A stretch of 64,000 nucleotides of DNA from Desertibaculum subflavum (lineage in GTDB: Bacteria > Pseudomonadota > Alphaproteobacteria > Ferrovibrionales > Ferrovibrionaceae): positions 27,610-91,609 of the forward strand of contig QOZS01000004.1 of assembly GCA_003576705.1 (NCBI GenBank), written 5' to 3'. The notes under the pieces were generated by a model. The model made no database searches. It was not told the DNA's origin and was given only the letters and a program-made list of their open reading frames with translations. The position numbers and the translations under genes are program-made. Positions 24,117-32,939 of this stretch are shown here, piece by piece (position 1 is the stretch's first letter; the number at the start of each line of letters is the position of its first letter).

Positions 24117-24659
24117 ATGCTCAATATTGCCAGGGGGATTACCCGCCTGAACCGGTGGATCGGCCGCACCGTCGCCTGGATCATCCTGCCGATTTTCGTG
24201 CTGCTGATCATCGATGTCGCCATGCGCTACCTCGTCGGGCGCCCGGCGATCTGGACCTCGGAGCTGGCGCAGCTGGTCTTCGGCGTCTACGGCGTGATCG
24301 CCGGCGGATACCTGCTCGCCGAGCGCGCACATGTGAACGTCGACATCTTCTACGGAAAGATGCCGCGCAAGCGGAAGGCGCTGGTCGACGTCGCCACCTC
24401 GATCCTGTTCTTCATGTTCATGGCGGTGCTGATGTACCAGGGCACCGACTTGGCCTGGGACTCCATCGAGAAGCTGGAGACCTCCCAGAGCATCTGGAAT
24501 CCGCCGGTCTGGCCGGTGAAGCTGATGATCCCGGTCGCCGGCCTGCTGCTGCTGCTGCAGGGCATCGTGCGGCTGGTCGCGGATATCCGCGTCCTGATGG
24601 GCCTGCCGGCCGACGACGAAACTTTCGGTGCCCAAGCCACCGACGAACCCTCTCACTAG
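24117..24659 (+). CDS. dctQ: TRAP transporter small permease (DctQ)
   Basis: Four-span small membrane subunit, 180 residues. The hydrophobic segments are VAWIILPIFVLLIIDVAMRYL, LVFGVYGVIAGGYLL, VATSILFFMFMAVLMYQG and LMIPVAGLLLLLQGIVRL. The SELAQLVFG and ERAHVNVDIFY motifs between TM1 and TM3 are standard DctQ features. It stands 130 bases after dctP and 18 bases before dctM, forming a complete dctPQM operon. Confidence 0.92.
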   Translation: MLNIARGITRLNRWIGRTVAWIILPIFVLLIIDVAMRYLVGRPAIWTSELAQLVFGVYGVIAGGYLLAERAHVNVDIFYGKMPRKRKALVDVATSILFFMFMAVLMYQGTDLAWDSIEKLETSQSIWNPPVWPVKLMIPVAGLLLLLQGIVRLVADIRVLMGLPADDETFGAQATDEPSH

Positions 24660-24677
24660 AAAGCCGGCGGCCGCATC

Positions 24678-25997
24678 ATGGGTGTCGAACTACTCACCTT
24701 CCTGTTCTTCGGCTCGCTGCTGCTGTTCCTGCTGCTCGGCGTGCCGCTCGCCTTCGTGCTCGGCGGCGTCTCCGTCGTCTTCCTCTACTTCTCGATGGGG
24801 CCGGTGGCGTTCTACCTGGTCGCGTCGAAGTTCTGGGATTCGATGGAGAACTTCACGCTCGTCGCCATCCCGCTCTACGTCTTCATGGCGATGATCCTGG
24901 AGAAATCCGGCGTCGCGCATGCGCTGTACCGGATGATGCATCTGTGGTTCGGCGGCCTGCGCGGCGGGCTCGCCATCGGCACGGTGGCGATCTGCGCCCT
25001 GTTCGCGGCGATGAGCGGCATCAGCGGCGCCGCCGTGGTGACCATGGGCACCATCGCACTGCCGCGCATGCTGGAGCGCGGCTACGACACCAAGCTGGCG
25101 CTCGGCGCCATCAACACCGGCGGCGGCTGGGGCATCCTGATCCCGCCCTCGATCCCGATGGTGCTCTATGCGTTGATCAGCGAGGTGTCGGTCGGCCGGC
25201 TGTTCGCCTCCGGCATCGGCCCCGGCATCCTGCTGTTCATCCTGGTCACGATCTATATCGGCGTGCGCGGCTGGTTGCAGCCATCCATCGCGCCGGCGCT
25301 GCCGCCGGAGGAACGCGGCAGCTGGCCGGAGAAGCTGCGCGCGCTGCGCGCCGTGCTGCTGCCGATCATGATCGTGGTGATGGTGCTGGGCTCGATCTTC
25401 GGCGGCCTCGCCACGCCGACCGAGGCGGCGGCGATCGGCGTGCTCGGCGCCATGGTCGCGGCGGCGGTGAACCGCCAGCTGACCATCGAGAACCTGCGCA
25501 ACGGCGCCATCCAGACCTTGCGCCTGACGGCGCTGATCATGTGGATCCTGTTCGCCGCGCACGCCTTCTCCACCGCCTATACCACGCTCGGCGCGCACGA
25601 CTTCATCCAGGACCTGATGCGCTACATCCCCGGCGGCAAGTGGGGCGCGCTCGCCTTCATGATCTTCGTGCTGTTCCTGCTCGGCATGGTGCTCGACCCG
25701 GTCGGCATCATGCTGATCACGCTCCCGGTCTTTCTGCCGGTGATCGACGCGGCGGGCTTCGACCAGATCTGGTTCGGGGTGATCTTCATCATCATGATGG
25801 AGATCGGCTACATGACGCCGCCCTTCGGCTTCAACCTGTTCTACCTGAAGGGCGTGGCGCCGCCGAGCGTGACCATGGGCGAGATCTATACCTCGGTCAT
25901 TCCCTATGTGCTGGTGACGCTGGTGGGCGTGCTGCTCATCATCATCTTCCCCGATATCGCGCTGTTCTTCCCGAACCTGTTCTACGGCAAGGGGTAG
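24678..25997 (+). CDS. dctM: TRAP transporter large permease (DctM)
   Basis: Main ion-coupled membrane subunit (439 residues, about 12 spans). It opens with LLTFLFFGSLLLFLLLGVPLAFVLGG and shows the DctM motifs [76 protein letters not shown] and the C-terminal DPVGIMLITLPVFLP ... GYMTPPFGFNLFYLKG. Length is normal. The operon ends in a strong intrinsic terminator. Confidence 0.94.
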   Translation: MGVELLTFLFFGSLLLFLLLGVPLAFVLGGVSVVFLYFSMGPVAFYLVASKFWDSMENFTLVAIPLYVFMAMILEKSGVAHALYRMMHLWFGGLRGGLAIGTVAICALFAAMSGISGAAVVTMGTIALPRMLERGYDTKLALGAINTGGGWGILIPPSIPMVLYALISEVSVGRLFASGIGPGILLFILVTIYIGVRGWLQPSIAPALPPEERGSWPEKLRALRAVLLPIMIVVMVLGSIFGGLATPTEAAAIGVLGAMVAAAVNRQLTIENLRNGAIQTLRLTALIMWILFAAHAFSTAYTTLGAHDFIQDLMRYIPGGKWGALAFMIFVLFLLGMVLDPVGIMLITLPVFLPVIDAAGFDQIWFGVIFIIMMEIGYMTPPFGFNLFYLKGVAPPSVTMGEIYTSVIPYVLVTLVGVLLIIIFPDIALFFPNLFYGKG

Positions 25998-26019
25998 CGG
26001 CACAGCCGGTCGGGCTACA

Positions 26020-26053
26020 GGGGCGGTCGCTGCGCGATCGCCCCATTTTTTTT
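26020..26053 (+). terminator. Rho-independent terminator of the dctPQM operon
   Basis: GGGGCGGTCG (26020-26029) pairs with CGATCGCCCC (26035-26044; one G-U pair) around CTGCG, followed by ATTTTTTTT. It lies 23 bases after the dctM stop. Confidence 0.85.
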
Positions 26054-26072
26054 GACGCGAAGCACGCTGGAC

Positions 26073-26104
26073 AAAAAAAGAGCCCCCGGTTGTTCACCGG
26101 GGGC
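26073..26104 (-). terminator. Intrinsic terminator of the AbcR-like RNA
   Basis: On the minus strand GCCCCCGG pairs perfectly with CCGGGGGC around a 7-base loop, followed by TCTTTTTTT. It faces the dctM terminator, from which it is 20 bases away. Confidence 0.85.
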
Positions 26105-26236
26105 AGTCAAACAGGGAGGCTTCACGTCTGGGAGACGTAAATGGGCTTCACACCTGGGAGGGCGCGAAACCCGGTTTCGGACCTCGCGGCCCGAACTCGG
26201 AAACTCGGTGTGCAGAGAGACGCAACGCCGCGCTGC
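26073..26236 (-). ncRNA. abcR: AbcR-like (alpha-r15 family) trans-acting small RNA
   Basis: The 358-bp gap between dctM and the LysR gene has a minus-strand transcript signature. It ends in a perfect terminator (8-bp stem 26082-26104, then seven T) and contains two copies of CTCCCAGRYGTGAAGCC, 26 bases apart (26144-26160 and 26118-26134). One CTCCC lies next to a CGAAAC-CGG-GTTTCG hairpin (26165-26179); the other forms the tight loop of a 9-bp stem (26121-26141). Known AbcR RNAs of Rhizobiales have two CUCCCA anti-Shine-Dalgarno modules, bind Hfq, repress transporter-binding-protein mRNAs and lie beside the LysR gene lsrB/vtlR near trxB, exactly this context. The 5' end is uncertain: the promoter at 26243-26271 suggests about 26236, while the family length of 115-120 nt suggests about 26190. 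Confidence 0.78.
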
Positions 26237-26271
26237 ACAGGGAAATAGTTAGGGGCGGTGCAGCATAACAA
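26232..26271 (-). promoter_or_regulatory. Candidate promoter and dyad upstream of the sRNA
   Basis: On the minus strand TTGTTA (26271-26266), 17 bases, then CTATTT (26248-26243), close to the rhizobial CTTGAC-N17-CTATAT consensus. A 7-bp inverted repeat GCTGCAC/GTGCAGC (26258-26264 and 26232-26238) straddles the -10 region. The adjacent LysR protein is a natural candidate to bind here, since VtlR controls abcR2 in Brucella. Confidence 0.4.
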
Positions 26272-26355
26272 CCAGATCAAGTATGGAACGTCCGCCATGC
26301 CGAAACCGCATGGCTATATCAGACGGCGATATGTCGGACAGTTGTTGCGACCGGC

Positions 26356-27246
26356 TCAGTACTGCCAGTCCGCCACCTTGCGCAGCAGGAAATCGCGGAA
26401 CACGTTGATCCGCTTGGAGTTCCGGAGCTCTTCCGGATACACGAAATAGGCGTCGCGGGCCGGCGCCTCGACATCGTCCATGATGCGGACGAGGCGCGTG
26501 GTGCCGTCGGCGATGTAATCCGGGATCGAGGCGATGCCGAGCCCGCTCTCCACCGCGCGCATGATCGCATAGGCGTTGTTGACCTGCATGATCGGCGTGC
26601 GCTTCACCGCCGGCGGCTTGCCGGCCGTGATCAGCCAGTTGACGTCGCGCAGCGGCGGCGGCGCCTCCTCGCCATAGGTGATGAGCTTGTGGCTATCGAG
26701 CTCGTCCAGGTTTTTCGGCACGCCGAAGCGCTTCAGGTACTGGGGCGACGAATAGATGTGATAGTGGAAAGTCATCAGCTTCCGGTAGACGAGGTCCGGC
26801 TGGACCGGCTTGCGCATCCGGATCGCCACGTCGGCCTCGCGCATGGAGAGGTCGAGCTCGTCATCGTGCAGCAGCAGCACGACGTTGATGTCGGGGTAGA
26901 GGTCGATGAACTCGCGCACGCGCGGCGCGAGCCAGACCGAGCCGAAGGCCATGGTGGCCGTCACCTTGAGCTCGCCGCGCGGCCGGTCCTTGCTGTCCAG
27001 CAGGATCGCCTCGGCCATGGCCAGCTTGCCGAACACCTCGTGCACGGTGCGGAACAGCACCTCGCCCTGCTCGGTCAGGATCAGGCCGCGGGCATGGCGG
27101 TGGAAGAGCGGCGTGGTGAGGCTTTCCTCCAGCGCCGCAATCTGCCGGCTGACCGCCGACTGGCTGAGGTTCAGCTGCTCGCCGGCATGGGTGAAGCTGC
27201 CTGCCTCCGCCACCGCGTGGAAGATGCGCAGCTTGTCCCAATCCAT
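26356..27246 (-). CDS. LysR-family regulator, LsrB/VtlR type
   Basis: LysR-type transcription factor of 296 residues. The N-terminal winged helix (MDWDKLRIFHAVAEAGSFTHAGEQLNLSQSAVSRQIAALEE) is followed by a substrate-domain with LKVTATMAFGSVWLAPRVREFIDLYPDINV. ATG 27246 gives the MDWDKLR start; a GTG 21 bases upstream is possible. Position between trxB and an AbcR-like RNA matches the locus of rhizobial lsrB and Brucella vtlR, regulators of redox/envelope functions and of abcR. The protein contains no cysteine, so the thiol-based redox sensing reported for rhizobial LsrB would not operate here. The LsrB assignment rests on synteny and similarity recalled, not on an alignment. Confidence 0.82.
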   Translation of the reverse strand: MDWDKLRIFHAVAEAGSFTHAGEQLNLSQSAVSRQIAALEESLTTPLFHRHARGLILTEQGEVLFRTVHEVFGKLAMAEAILLDSKDRPRGELKVTATMAFGSVWLAPRVREFIDLYPDINVVLLLHDDELDLSMREADVAIRMRKPVQPDLVYRKLMTFHYHIYSSPQYLKRFGVPKNLDELDSHKLITYGEEAPPPLRDVNWLITAGKPPAVKRTPIMQVNNAYAIMRAVESGLGIASIPDYIADGTTRLVRIMDDVEAPARDAYFVYPEELRNSKRINVFRDFLLRKVADWQY

Positions 27247-27282
27247 CGAAACCTTGGCTGTCGGCACCCCCCGAAACTCCGA

Positions 27283-28263
<981 letters not shown>

Positions 28264-28382
28264 TTACACCGGTTTCGTCTTGGTTTTGCACGGAATCTAT
28301 GGGTCGCCCCGCGCGGCGGCAAGCCGCCGTGCTATAGGTCGGGAAATGTTGCGGCAAGCTGAGCCTGCACCGCTGCTTTTTG

Positions 28383-28500
28383 CTCCTCCCCCGGCGAAGA
28401 CGGGGGAGGTTGGGAGGGGGTTTTTGCGGGACATTGGCCGCAGCGGGCGGAGACGGTTCACCCCCACCCTGCCCTCCCCCGTCCTTCGGCCGGGGGAGGA
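28383..28500. repeat. C/G-rich double-hairpin palindromic repeat, copy 1
   Basis: About 118 bp. Left hairpin: CCTCCCCCG (28385-28393) with CGGGGGAGG (28401-28409). Then GGGAGGGGGTTT faces a CACCCCCACCC about 50 bases later. Right hairpin: CCTCCCCCG (28473-28481) with CGGGGGAGG (28491-28499). The right arm is identical over 29 bases to copy 2 at 36.3 kb. It occupies the trxB-ccmA gap, and its last GGGGGAGGA lies 10 bases before the ccmA start. Confidence 0.85.
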
Positions 28501-28509
28501 TTCCAGGAA

Positions 28510-29133
28510 ATGACCCTCGAGACCCGCGACCTGGCCTGCATACGGGGTGAGCGGCGGCTGTTCCGCGGCCTCGGCTTCAAGGTCGAGGCCGGCCGGGCGC
28601 TGGTGGTCGAGGGCCCGAACGGCACCGGCAAGTCGAGCCTGCTGCGCCTGCTCGCGGGCTTCCTGGCGCCGGCCCAAGGTCAGGTGCTGTGGGAGGGCCA
28701 GGACGTCGCCGAGGCGCCGGGGGCGCACCGCCGGCGGGTCGCCTGGATCGGCCATCTCGATGCCCTGAAGCCGGCGCTCAGCGTCACCGAGAACCTGCGC
28801 TTCTGGCGCGCCGCGCTGGACGACAACCGGCGCCAGCGGCAGAGCGTGCGCCGCGCCGTCGACCGGCTGGGCCTCGACCACGTGGCCGATCTGCCGGCGC
28901 GCTATCTCTCGGCCGGGCAGCGGCGGCGTCTCGCCCTCGCCCGGCTGGTGCTGGTGCATCGGCCGCTCTGGCTGTTGGACGAGCCGACCACGGCGCTGGA
29001 TGCCGAGGGCGTGGCCGCCTTCCGCAGCCTGCTGGAGATGCATCTCGACCATGGCGGATCGGCGGTGATCGCGAGCCATCTCGATCTCGGCCTGCCGGCG
29101 ATCGACCGGCTCCGGCTCGGCATCGTCAAGTGA
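28510..29133 (+). CDS. ccmA: Haem-exporter ATP-binding protein CcmA
   Basis: ATPase of the CcmABCD complex that releases holo-CcmE during cytochrome c maturation (207 residues). Walker A VEGPNGTGKSSLLRLLAG (33-50), signature LSAGQRRRLALARL, Walker B LWLLDEPTTALD. RVAWIGHLDALKPALSVTENLRFW is typical of CcmA. The start ATG is preceded by AGGAA; a stronger GGGGGAGGA 10 bases upstream belongs to the palindromic repeat. The stop overlaps ccmB (GTGA). Confidence 0.93.
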   Translation: MTLETRDLACIRGERRLFRGLGFKVEAGRALVVEGPNGTGKSSLLRLLAGFLAPAQGQVLWEGQDVAEAPGAHRRRVAWIGHLDALKPALSVTENLRFWRAALDDNRRQRQSVRRAVDRLGLDHVADLPARYLSAGQRRRLALARLVLVHRPLWLLDEPTTALDAEGVAAFRSLLEMHLDHGGSAVIASHLDLGLPAIDRLRLGIVK

Positions 29134-29795
29134 GGGCCTTCCTCGCCATCCTGCGGCGCGACATCGCGCTGGGCTTCCGCCAGGGCGGCACGGCGGGCCT
29201 CGCGCTCGGCTTCTTCGGCCTGGTGGTGCTGCTGTTCCCGCTCGGCATCGGACCGGAGCGCGAGACCTTGGGCCGCATCGCCGCCGGCGTGCTGTGGATC
29301 GCCGCCCTGCTCGCCGTGCTGATCTCGCTCGACCGGCTGTTCCAGGCCGATCACGAAGACGGGAGCCTGGAATTGCTGGCGCTGTCGCCGCTGCCGCTCG
29401 AACTCGTCGTGCTGGCCAAGCTCGCGGCCCATTGGGCGGCCTGCTGCCTGCCGCTGATCGCGCTGGCGCCGGTGCTGGGGCTGATGCTGAACCTGCCGCC
29501 GACGGCGATTCCGGGGCTGATCACCGCGCTGCTGCTCGGCACGCCGACGCTGTCCGCCATCGGCGCCATCGGCGCGGCGCTGGCGGTGGGGGTCCGGCGC
29601 GGCGGCTTCCTGCTCTCGCTGCTGGTGCTGCCGCTCTATGTGCCGGTGCTGATTTTCGGCGCCGGCGCGACCGAGGCGGCGATCTCCGGCCTCGGCTTGG
29701 CCGCGCACCTGCTGATCCTGGCGGCGCTGGCCGTGGCCTCGGTCGGCCTCTCCCCGATCGCCGCCGCCGCGGCCTTGCGGCTGTCGCTGGAGTAG
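29130..29795 (+). CDS. ccmB: Haem exporter permease CcmB
   Basis: Six-span membrane subunit of the CcmABCD complex (221 residues, GTG start overlapping ccmA). The N-terminus FLAILRRDIALGFRQGG and the GLVVLLFPLGIGPERETLGRIAAGVLWIAALLAVLISLDRLFQADHEDGSLELLALSPL stretch are diagnostic. Further TM segments follow to LAVASVGLSPIAAAAALRLSLE at the end. Confidence 0.94.
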   Translation: MRAFLAILRRDIALGFRQGGTAGLALGFFGLVVLLFPLGIGPERETLGRIAAGVLWIAALLAVLISLDRLFQADHEDGSLELLALSPLPLELVVLAKLAAHWAACCLPLIALAPVLGLMLNLPPTAIPGLITALLLGTPTLSAIGAIGAALAVGVRRGGFLLSLLVLPLYVPVLIFGAGATEAAISGLGLAAHLLILAALAVASVGLSPIAAAAALRLSLE

Positions 29796-29809
29796 GGGAT
29801 AAGCCGCCG

Positions 29810-30541
29810 ATGGCCGCCAACCTGCACTGGTTCGCCAACCCGACGCGCTTCCTGAGGCTCGCGCGCGTCGTGCTGCCCGTCGCCGCGGCGCTGGGCCTGA
29901 TATGCTTCGCCGCCGGGCTCTACGACGCCCTCGTCCTCTCGCCGATCGACTATCAGCAGAAGGACAGCGTGCGGATCATGTACATCCACGTGCCGGCGGC
30001 CTGGCTGGCGCTCGGCGTCTATACCGGGATCGCGCTGATGAGCGCGGTCGCGCTGGTCTGGCGGCATCCGCTGGCCGATCTCGGCGCCAAGGCAGCGGCG
30101 CCGCTCGGCGCCGGCTTCGCCGCCATCTGCCTCGCCACCGGCTCGATCTGGGGCCTGCCGACCTGGGGCACCTGGTGGGTGTGGGACGCGCGCCTCACCT
30201 CGATGCTGATCCTGTTCTTCCTCTATCTCGGCTATCTCGCGCTGTGGCAGGCCTATGACGACCCGGAGCGCGCGGCGCGTGCCGCCGGCATCCTCGCCAT
30301 CGTCGGCGCGGTGAACGTGCCGATCGTCAAGTTCTCGGTCGATTGGTGGAACACGCTGCACCAGCCGGCCAGCGTGTTCACGCTGTCAGGCCCGAAGATC
30401 GACCCGAGCATGCTGCGCCCGCTGCTCTTGATGACCGGCGGCTACGTCTGCTTCTTCCTCGTCGTGCTGATCCTGCGGATGCGAGCGGAGATCGCGGCGC
30501 GGCGGGTGCGGGCACTCAGGTTGGCGCGGGTGGAGGGTTGA
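29810..30541 (+). CDS. ccmC: Haem lyase/transfer protein CcmC
   Basis: Membrane protein that attaches haem to CcmE (243 residues, six TM). It has the haem-handling tryptophan-rich motif WGTWWVWDARLTSMLILFF and the flanking conserved His (IMYIHVPAAWLAL before, WWNTLHQPASV after). The gene starts 14 bases after ccmB. The next ccm gene, ccmD, lies 2.5 kb away, beyond two reverse-strand genes. Confidence 0.95.
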   Translation: MAANLHWFANPTRFLRLARVVLPVAAALGLICFAAGLYDALVLSPIDYQQKDSVRIMYIHVPAAWLALGVYTGIALMSAVALVWRHPLADLGAKAAAPLGAGFAAICLATGSIWGLPTWGTWWVWDARLTSMLILFFLYLGYLALWQAYDDPERAARAAGILAIVGAVNVPIVKFSVDWWNTLHQPASVFTLSGPKIDPSMLRPLLLMTGGYVCFFLVVLILRMRAEIAARRVRALRLARVEG

Positions 30542-30553
30542 GCATTTCCGCCG

Positions 30554-31585
30554 CTATCCCGGCGCCTTGCCCAGCGCCCATTGCACGTAGAGCTTCCGCA
30601 CCAACACGAAGGTGACCACCATAAGCGGTGTGGCGAAGACGATGCCGGGGATGCCGAACAGGAAGCCGAAGATCACGACCGCCAGCACGGTGAGCGCCGG
30701 CGGCAAATGCACCGCCCATTTCTCGATCATCGGCTCAAATAGATAGCCCTCAAGGTTCTGAACGACGAGGAACAGGAGCGCCGTGTACGCCGCCAGGGCC
30801 CAGCCCTGACCAGAAGCAATCAGCACGGCAGGAACAGCCGCCAGGATGGGGCCGAAGAACGGCACGAAATCCAGCACCGCGGCGAGGAAGCCGAGCCCGA
30901 GGGCCATCGGCACGCCGAGCATCCACAGGCCGAGGCCGGTCAGCACGCCGACTATCGCCATCCCGATTACCCGGCCCAGCAGCCAGCCCCGCAGGGCGCG
31001 GCCGGCGGCATCCAGGGCGTCTGCCACCCGATCACAGCCGGCCCGTGGGATCAGGGCGAGCAGTCCGCGTTTATAGAGCCCCGGATTGGCGCCGACGAGG
31101 ATGGCGAGAACGAGCACCACCAGCGCGTCGCCAAGGCCGCCAAAGGCGGTCGTCGCGAATCCGTACATGCTGGGCACCGTCTTGCCATCAAGCAGGCGCT
31201 GCGCCCCATCCAGGATCAGCTGGCCGAATTGATGCTGCTGCAGCTCTTTCTCGACTGCCGACCAGGCTTCCGGAACTTTGGAGACAAGCTGGGCCATCTG
31301 CCCGCCGATCTGGCTGCCTGCGGTCAAGGTCGCGCCGATGACCAATACCAAGCACAGCGCGATCGCACCGGCGAAGGCGACGTTCTCCGGCAACGGTGTG
31401 TGGTCGGAGATCACGCTGGCGATCGACCGGAGAAGCACGGCCAGCACGATACTGCCGAAGACCAGCATCAGCAGGTCGGCAAGGTACCATATGGCCACTG
31501 CCGCCCCGGCAATGGCGACCAGCGTCAAGGCCGGAACGGCGAATCGGGCGGCCCCTGGAGAGGCGGCGGGCGCGACGTCGCTCAT
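30554..31585 (-). CDS. AI-2E family transporter (PerM/TqsA type)
   Basis: Polytopic membrane protein of 343 residues from the AI-2E (formerly UPF0118) family, whose members export AI-2 or act as Na+/H+ antiporters. About seven to eight hydrophobic segments. The conserved C-terminal region is visible: GVPMALGLGFLAAVLDFVPFFGPILAAVPAVLIA, the LVVQNLEGYLFEPMIEKWAVHLPPALTVLAVVIFGFLFGIPGIVFATPLM segment (residues about 255-315). There is no LuxS in the window. It sits antisense between ccmC and ccmD, an apparent insertion into the ccm cluster. Substrate unknown. Confidence 0.88.
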   Translation of the reverse strand: MSDVAPAASPGAARFAVPALTLVAIAGAAVAIWYLADLLMLVFGSIVLAVLLRSIASVISDHTPLPENVAFAGAIALCLVLVIGATLTAGSQIGGQMAQLVSKVPEAWSAVEKELQQHQFGQLILDGAQRLLDGKTVPSMYGFATTAFGGLGDALVVLVLAILVGANPGLYKRGLLALIPRAGCDRVADALDAAGRALRGWLLGRVIGMAIVGVLTGLGLWMLGVPMALGLGFLAAVLDFVPFFGPILAAVPAVLIASGQGWALAAYTALLFLVVQNLEGYLFEPMIEKWAVHLPPALTVLAVVIFGFLFGIPGIVFATPLMVVTFVLVRKLYVQWALGKAPG

Positions 31586-31682
31586 GGCATGCCATCCGGG
31601 TCAAAATCCCGACCCGGAAAACGCCTCCTGCCCGAGCGACGTTCCGTCCCGCTCCGCGCAAAGGTCTGAATCGACGCTGGAC

Positions 31683-32939
31683 CTAGTCTTCGCCGGCGTT
31701 CCGGTTCCGCCCGCGGAACCCCATCAGATGCCCCGCGACGTTGCGGATCTGGATCTCCTCCGACCCCTCCGTGATGCGGTAGCGGCGGTGGTGGCGGTAG
31801 ATGTGCTCGAACGGCTTGTGGCGGGAATAGCCGATGCCGCCATGCACCTGGATCGCGAGGTCGGCCGCCTCGCAGGCCAGCCGGTTGCCGCGGTAGTTGC
31901 ACATGGCAACCTTGTCGCTGATCGTCATGTGGTTGCCGCGGTCGAGCTCCCAGGCGGTCTTGTAGACGAGGCCGCGCACCATCTCGCACTCGGTCTGCTT
32001 CTCCGCCAAGGGCCACTGGATCGCCTGGTGGGTCGCGAGCGATTTGCCGAACACGATGCGGTTGCGGGCGTAGTCGACGCTCTCGTTAATGCAGTACTGC
32101 GCCACGCCGACGCCGGAGGCGGCCTGGCGGATGCGGTTCTCGTGCACGAAATGCTGCGCCACGATCAGGCCCTCGCCCTCGCCGCCCAGGATGCAGGAGG
32201 ACGGCACGCGGACATTGGTGAGCGACACCTCGGCGTGGTCGGAGGGCATGTTGAAGGTCCACCACATGAACTCGACCTTGAAGCCCGGCGTCTTGACCGG
32301 GACCATGAAGGCGGTGATGCCGCGCGCATCGCCCGCCTTGCCGGAAGTGCGGGCGAAGATGATGTCGATCGTCGCCGAGTGCAGGCCGGTGTTGAACCGC
32401 TTCGCGCCGTTGATGATCCAGTCGGATCCGTCCTTCCGCGCGCTGGTCTCCATCCAGGTGGCGTCGGAGCCGTGGTTCGGCTCGGTCAGGCCGAACGCGA
32501 TGCGCTGCTCGCCGGTGATCGCGGGCTCGATCAGCTTCTTCTGCTCGGCCGAGCCATAGGCGGCGAGCAGGTGCACGACCGGGAAGTTGCCGACGATCGA
32601 GCTTTCGTTCTGCAGGTCGTTGTGCAGCCCGAGCCCCTTCGCCGCGAGATGTTCGCGGATGATCGCCATGGCGAGGTTGGAGCCCCCTTCGCCGCCGAAT
32701 TCCTTCGGCAGGGCGAAGCGGAGGTGCCCGGCCTTGTCGGCGCGGCGGCGCATTTCCTTGAGCAGCGCCTCCCACTCGTCGCGCGGCTGGCCGTCATTAT
32801 CCCAGTTGGTCCGCGCATGCTCGCGCCGGTGGTCGAAATACTGGATGTTCTCGGCCTCGAGCGGCTTGATCTCGCGCTCGATGAAGTCGTCGAGCGCCTT
32901 GAGCTTGGCCTGGATGGCGGCCGGAATCTCGAAATCCAT
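31683..32939 (-). CDS. Acyl-CoA dehydrogenase family protein
   Basis: FAD-dependent dehydrogenase (418 residues from ATG 32939, MDFEIPAAIQAKLKALDDF). The three-domain ACAD fold is visible: helical N-terminus with LRFALPKEFGGEGGSNLAMAII, the middle beta domain IAFGLTEPNHGSDATWMETSARKDGSDWIINGAKRF, and the C-terminal helices NRIRQAASGVGVAQYCINESVDYARNRIVFGKSLATHQAIQWPLAE ending in QVHGGIGYSRHKPFEHIYRHHRRYRITEGSEEIQ, with Glu in the usual catalytic position. It resembles the ACAD10/11-like and long-chain groups. An APH-like kinase gene at the window end is a frequent partner of such enzymes, but is not adjacent here. Confidence 0.9.
   Translation of the reverse strand: MDFEIPAAIQAKLKALDDFIEREIKPLEAENIQYFDHRREHARTNWDNDGQPRDEWEALLKEMRRRADKAGHLRFALPKEFGGEGGSNLAMAIIREHLAAKGLGLHNDLQNESSIVGNFPVVHLLAAYGSAEQKKLIEPAITGEQRIAFGLTEPNHGSDATWMETSARKDGSDWIINGAKRFNTGLHSATIDIIFARTSGKAGDARGITAFMVPVKTPGFKVEFMWWTFNMPSDHAEVSLTNVRVPSSCILGGEGEGLIVAQHFVHENRIRQAASGVGVAQYCINESVDYARNRIVFGKSLATHQAIQWPLAEKQTECEMVRGLVYKTAWELDRGNHMTISDKVAMCNYRGNRLACEAADLAIQVHGGIGYSRHKPFEHIYRHHRRYRITEGSEEIQIRNVAGHLMGFRGRNRNAGED

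Noticed and set aside
26052..26449. Short open frames of 62-66 codons in the region upstream of the LysR gene
   Set aside because: They cross the sRNA terminators and repeats, have no SD and no recognisable sequence. The sRNA on the minus strand explains the region better.
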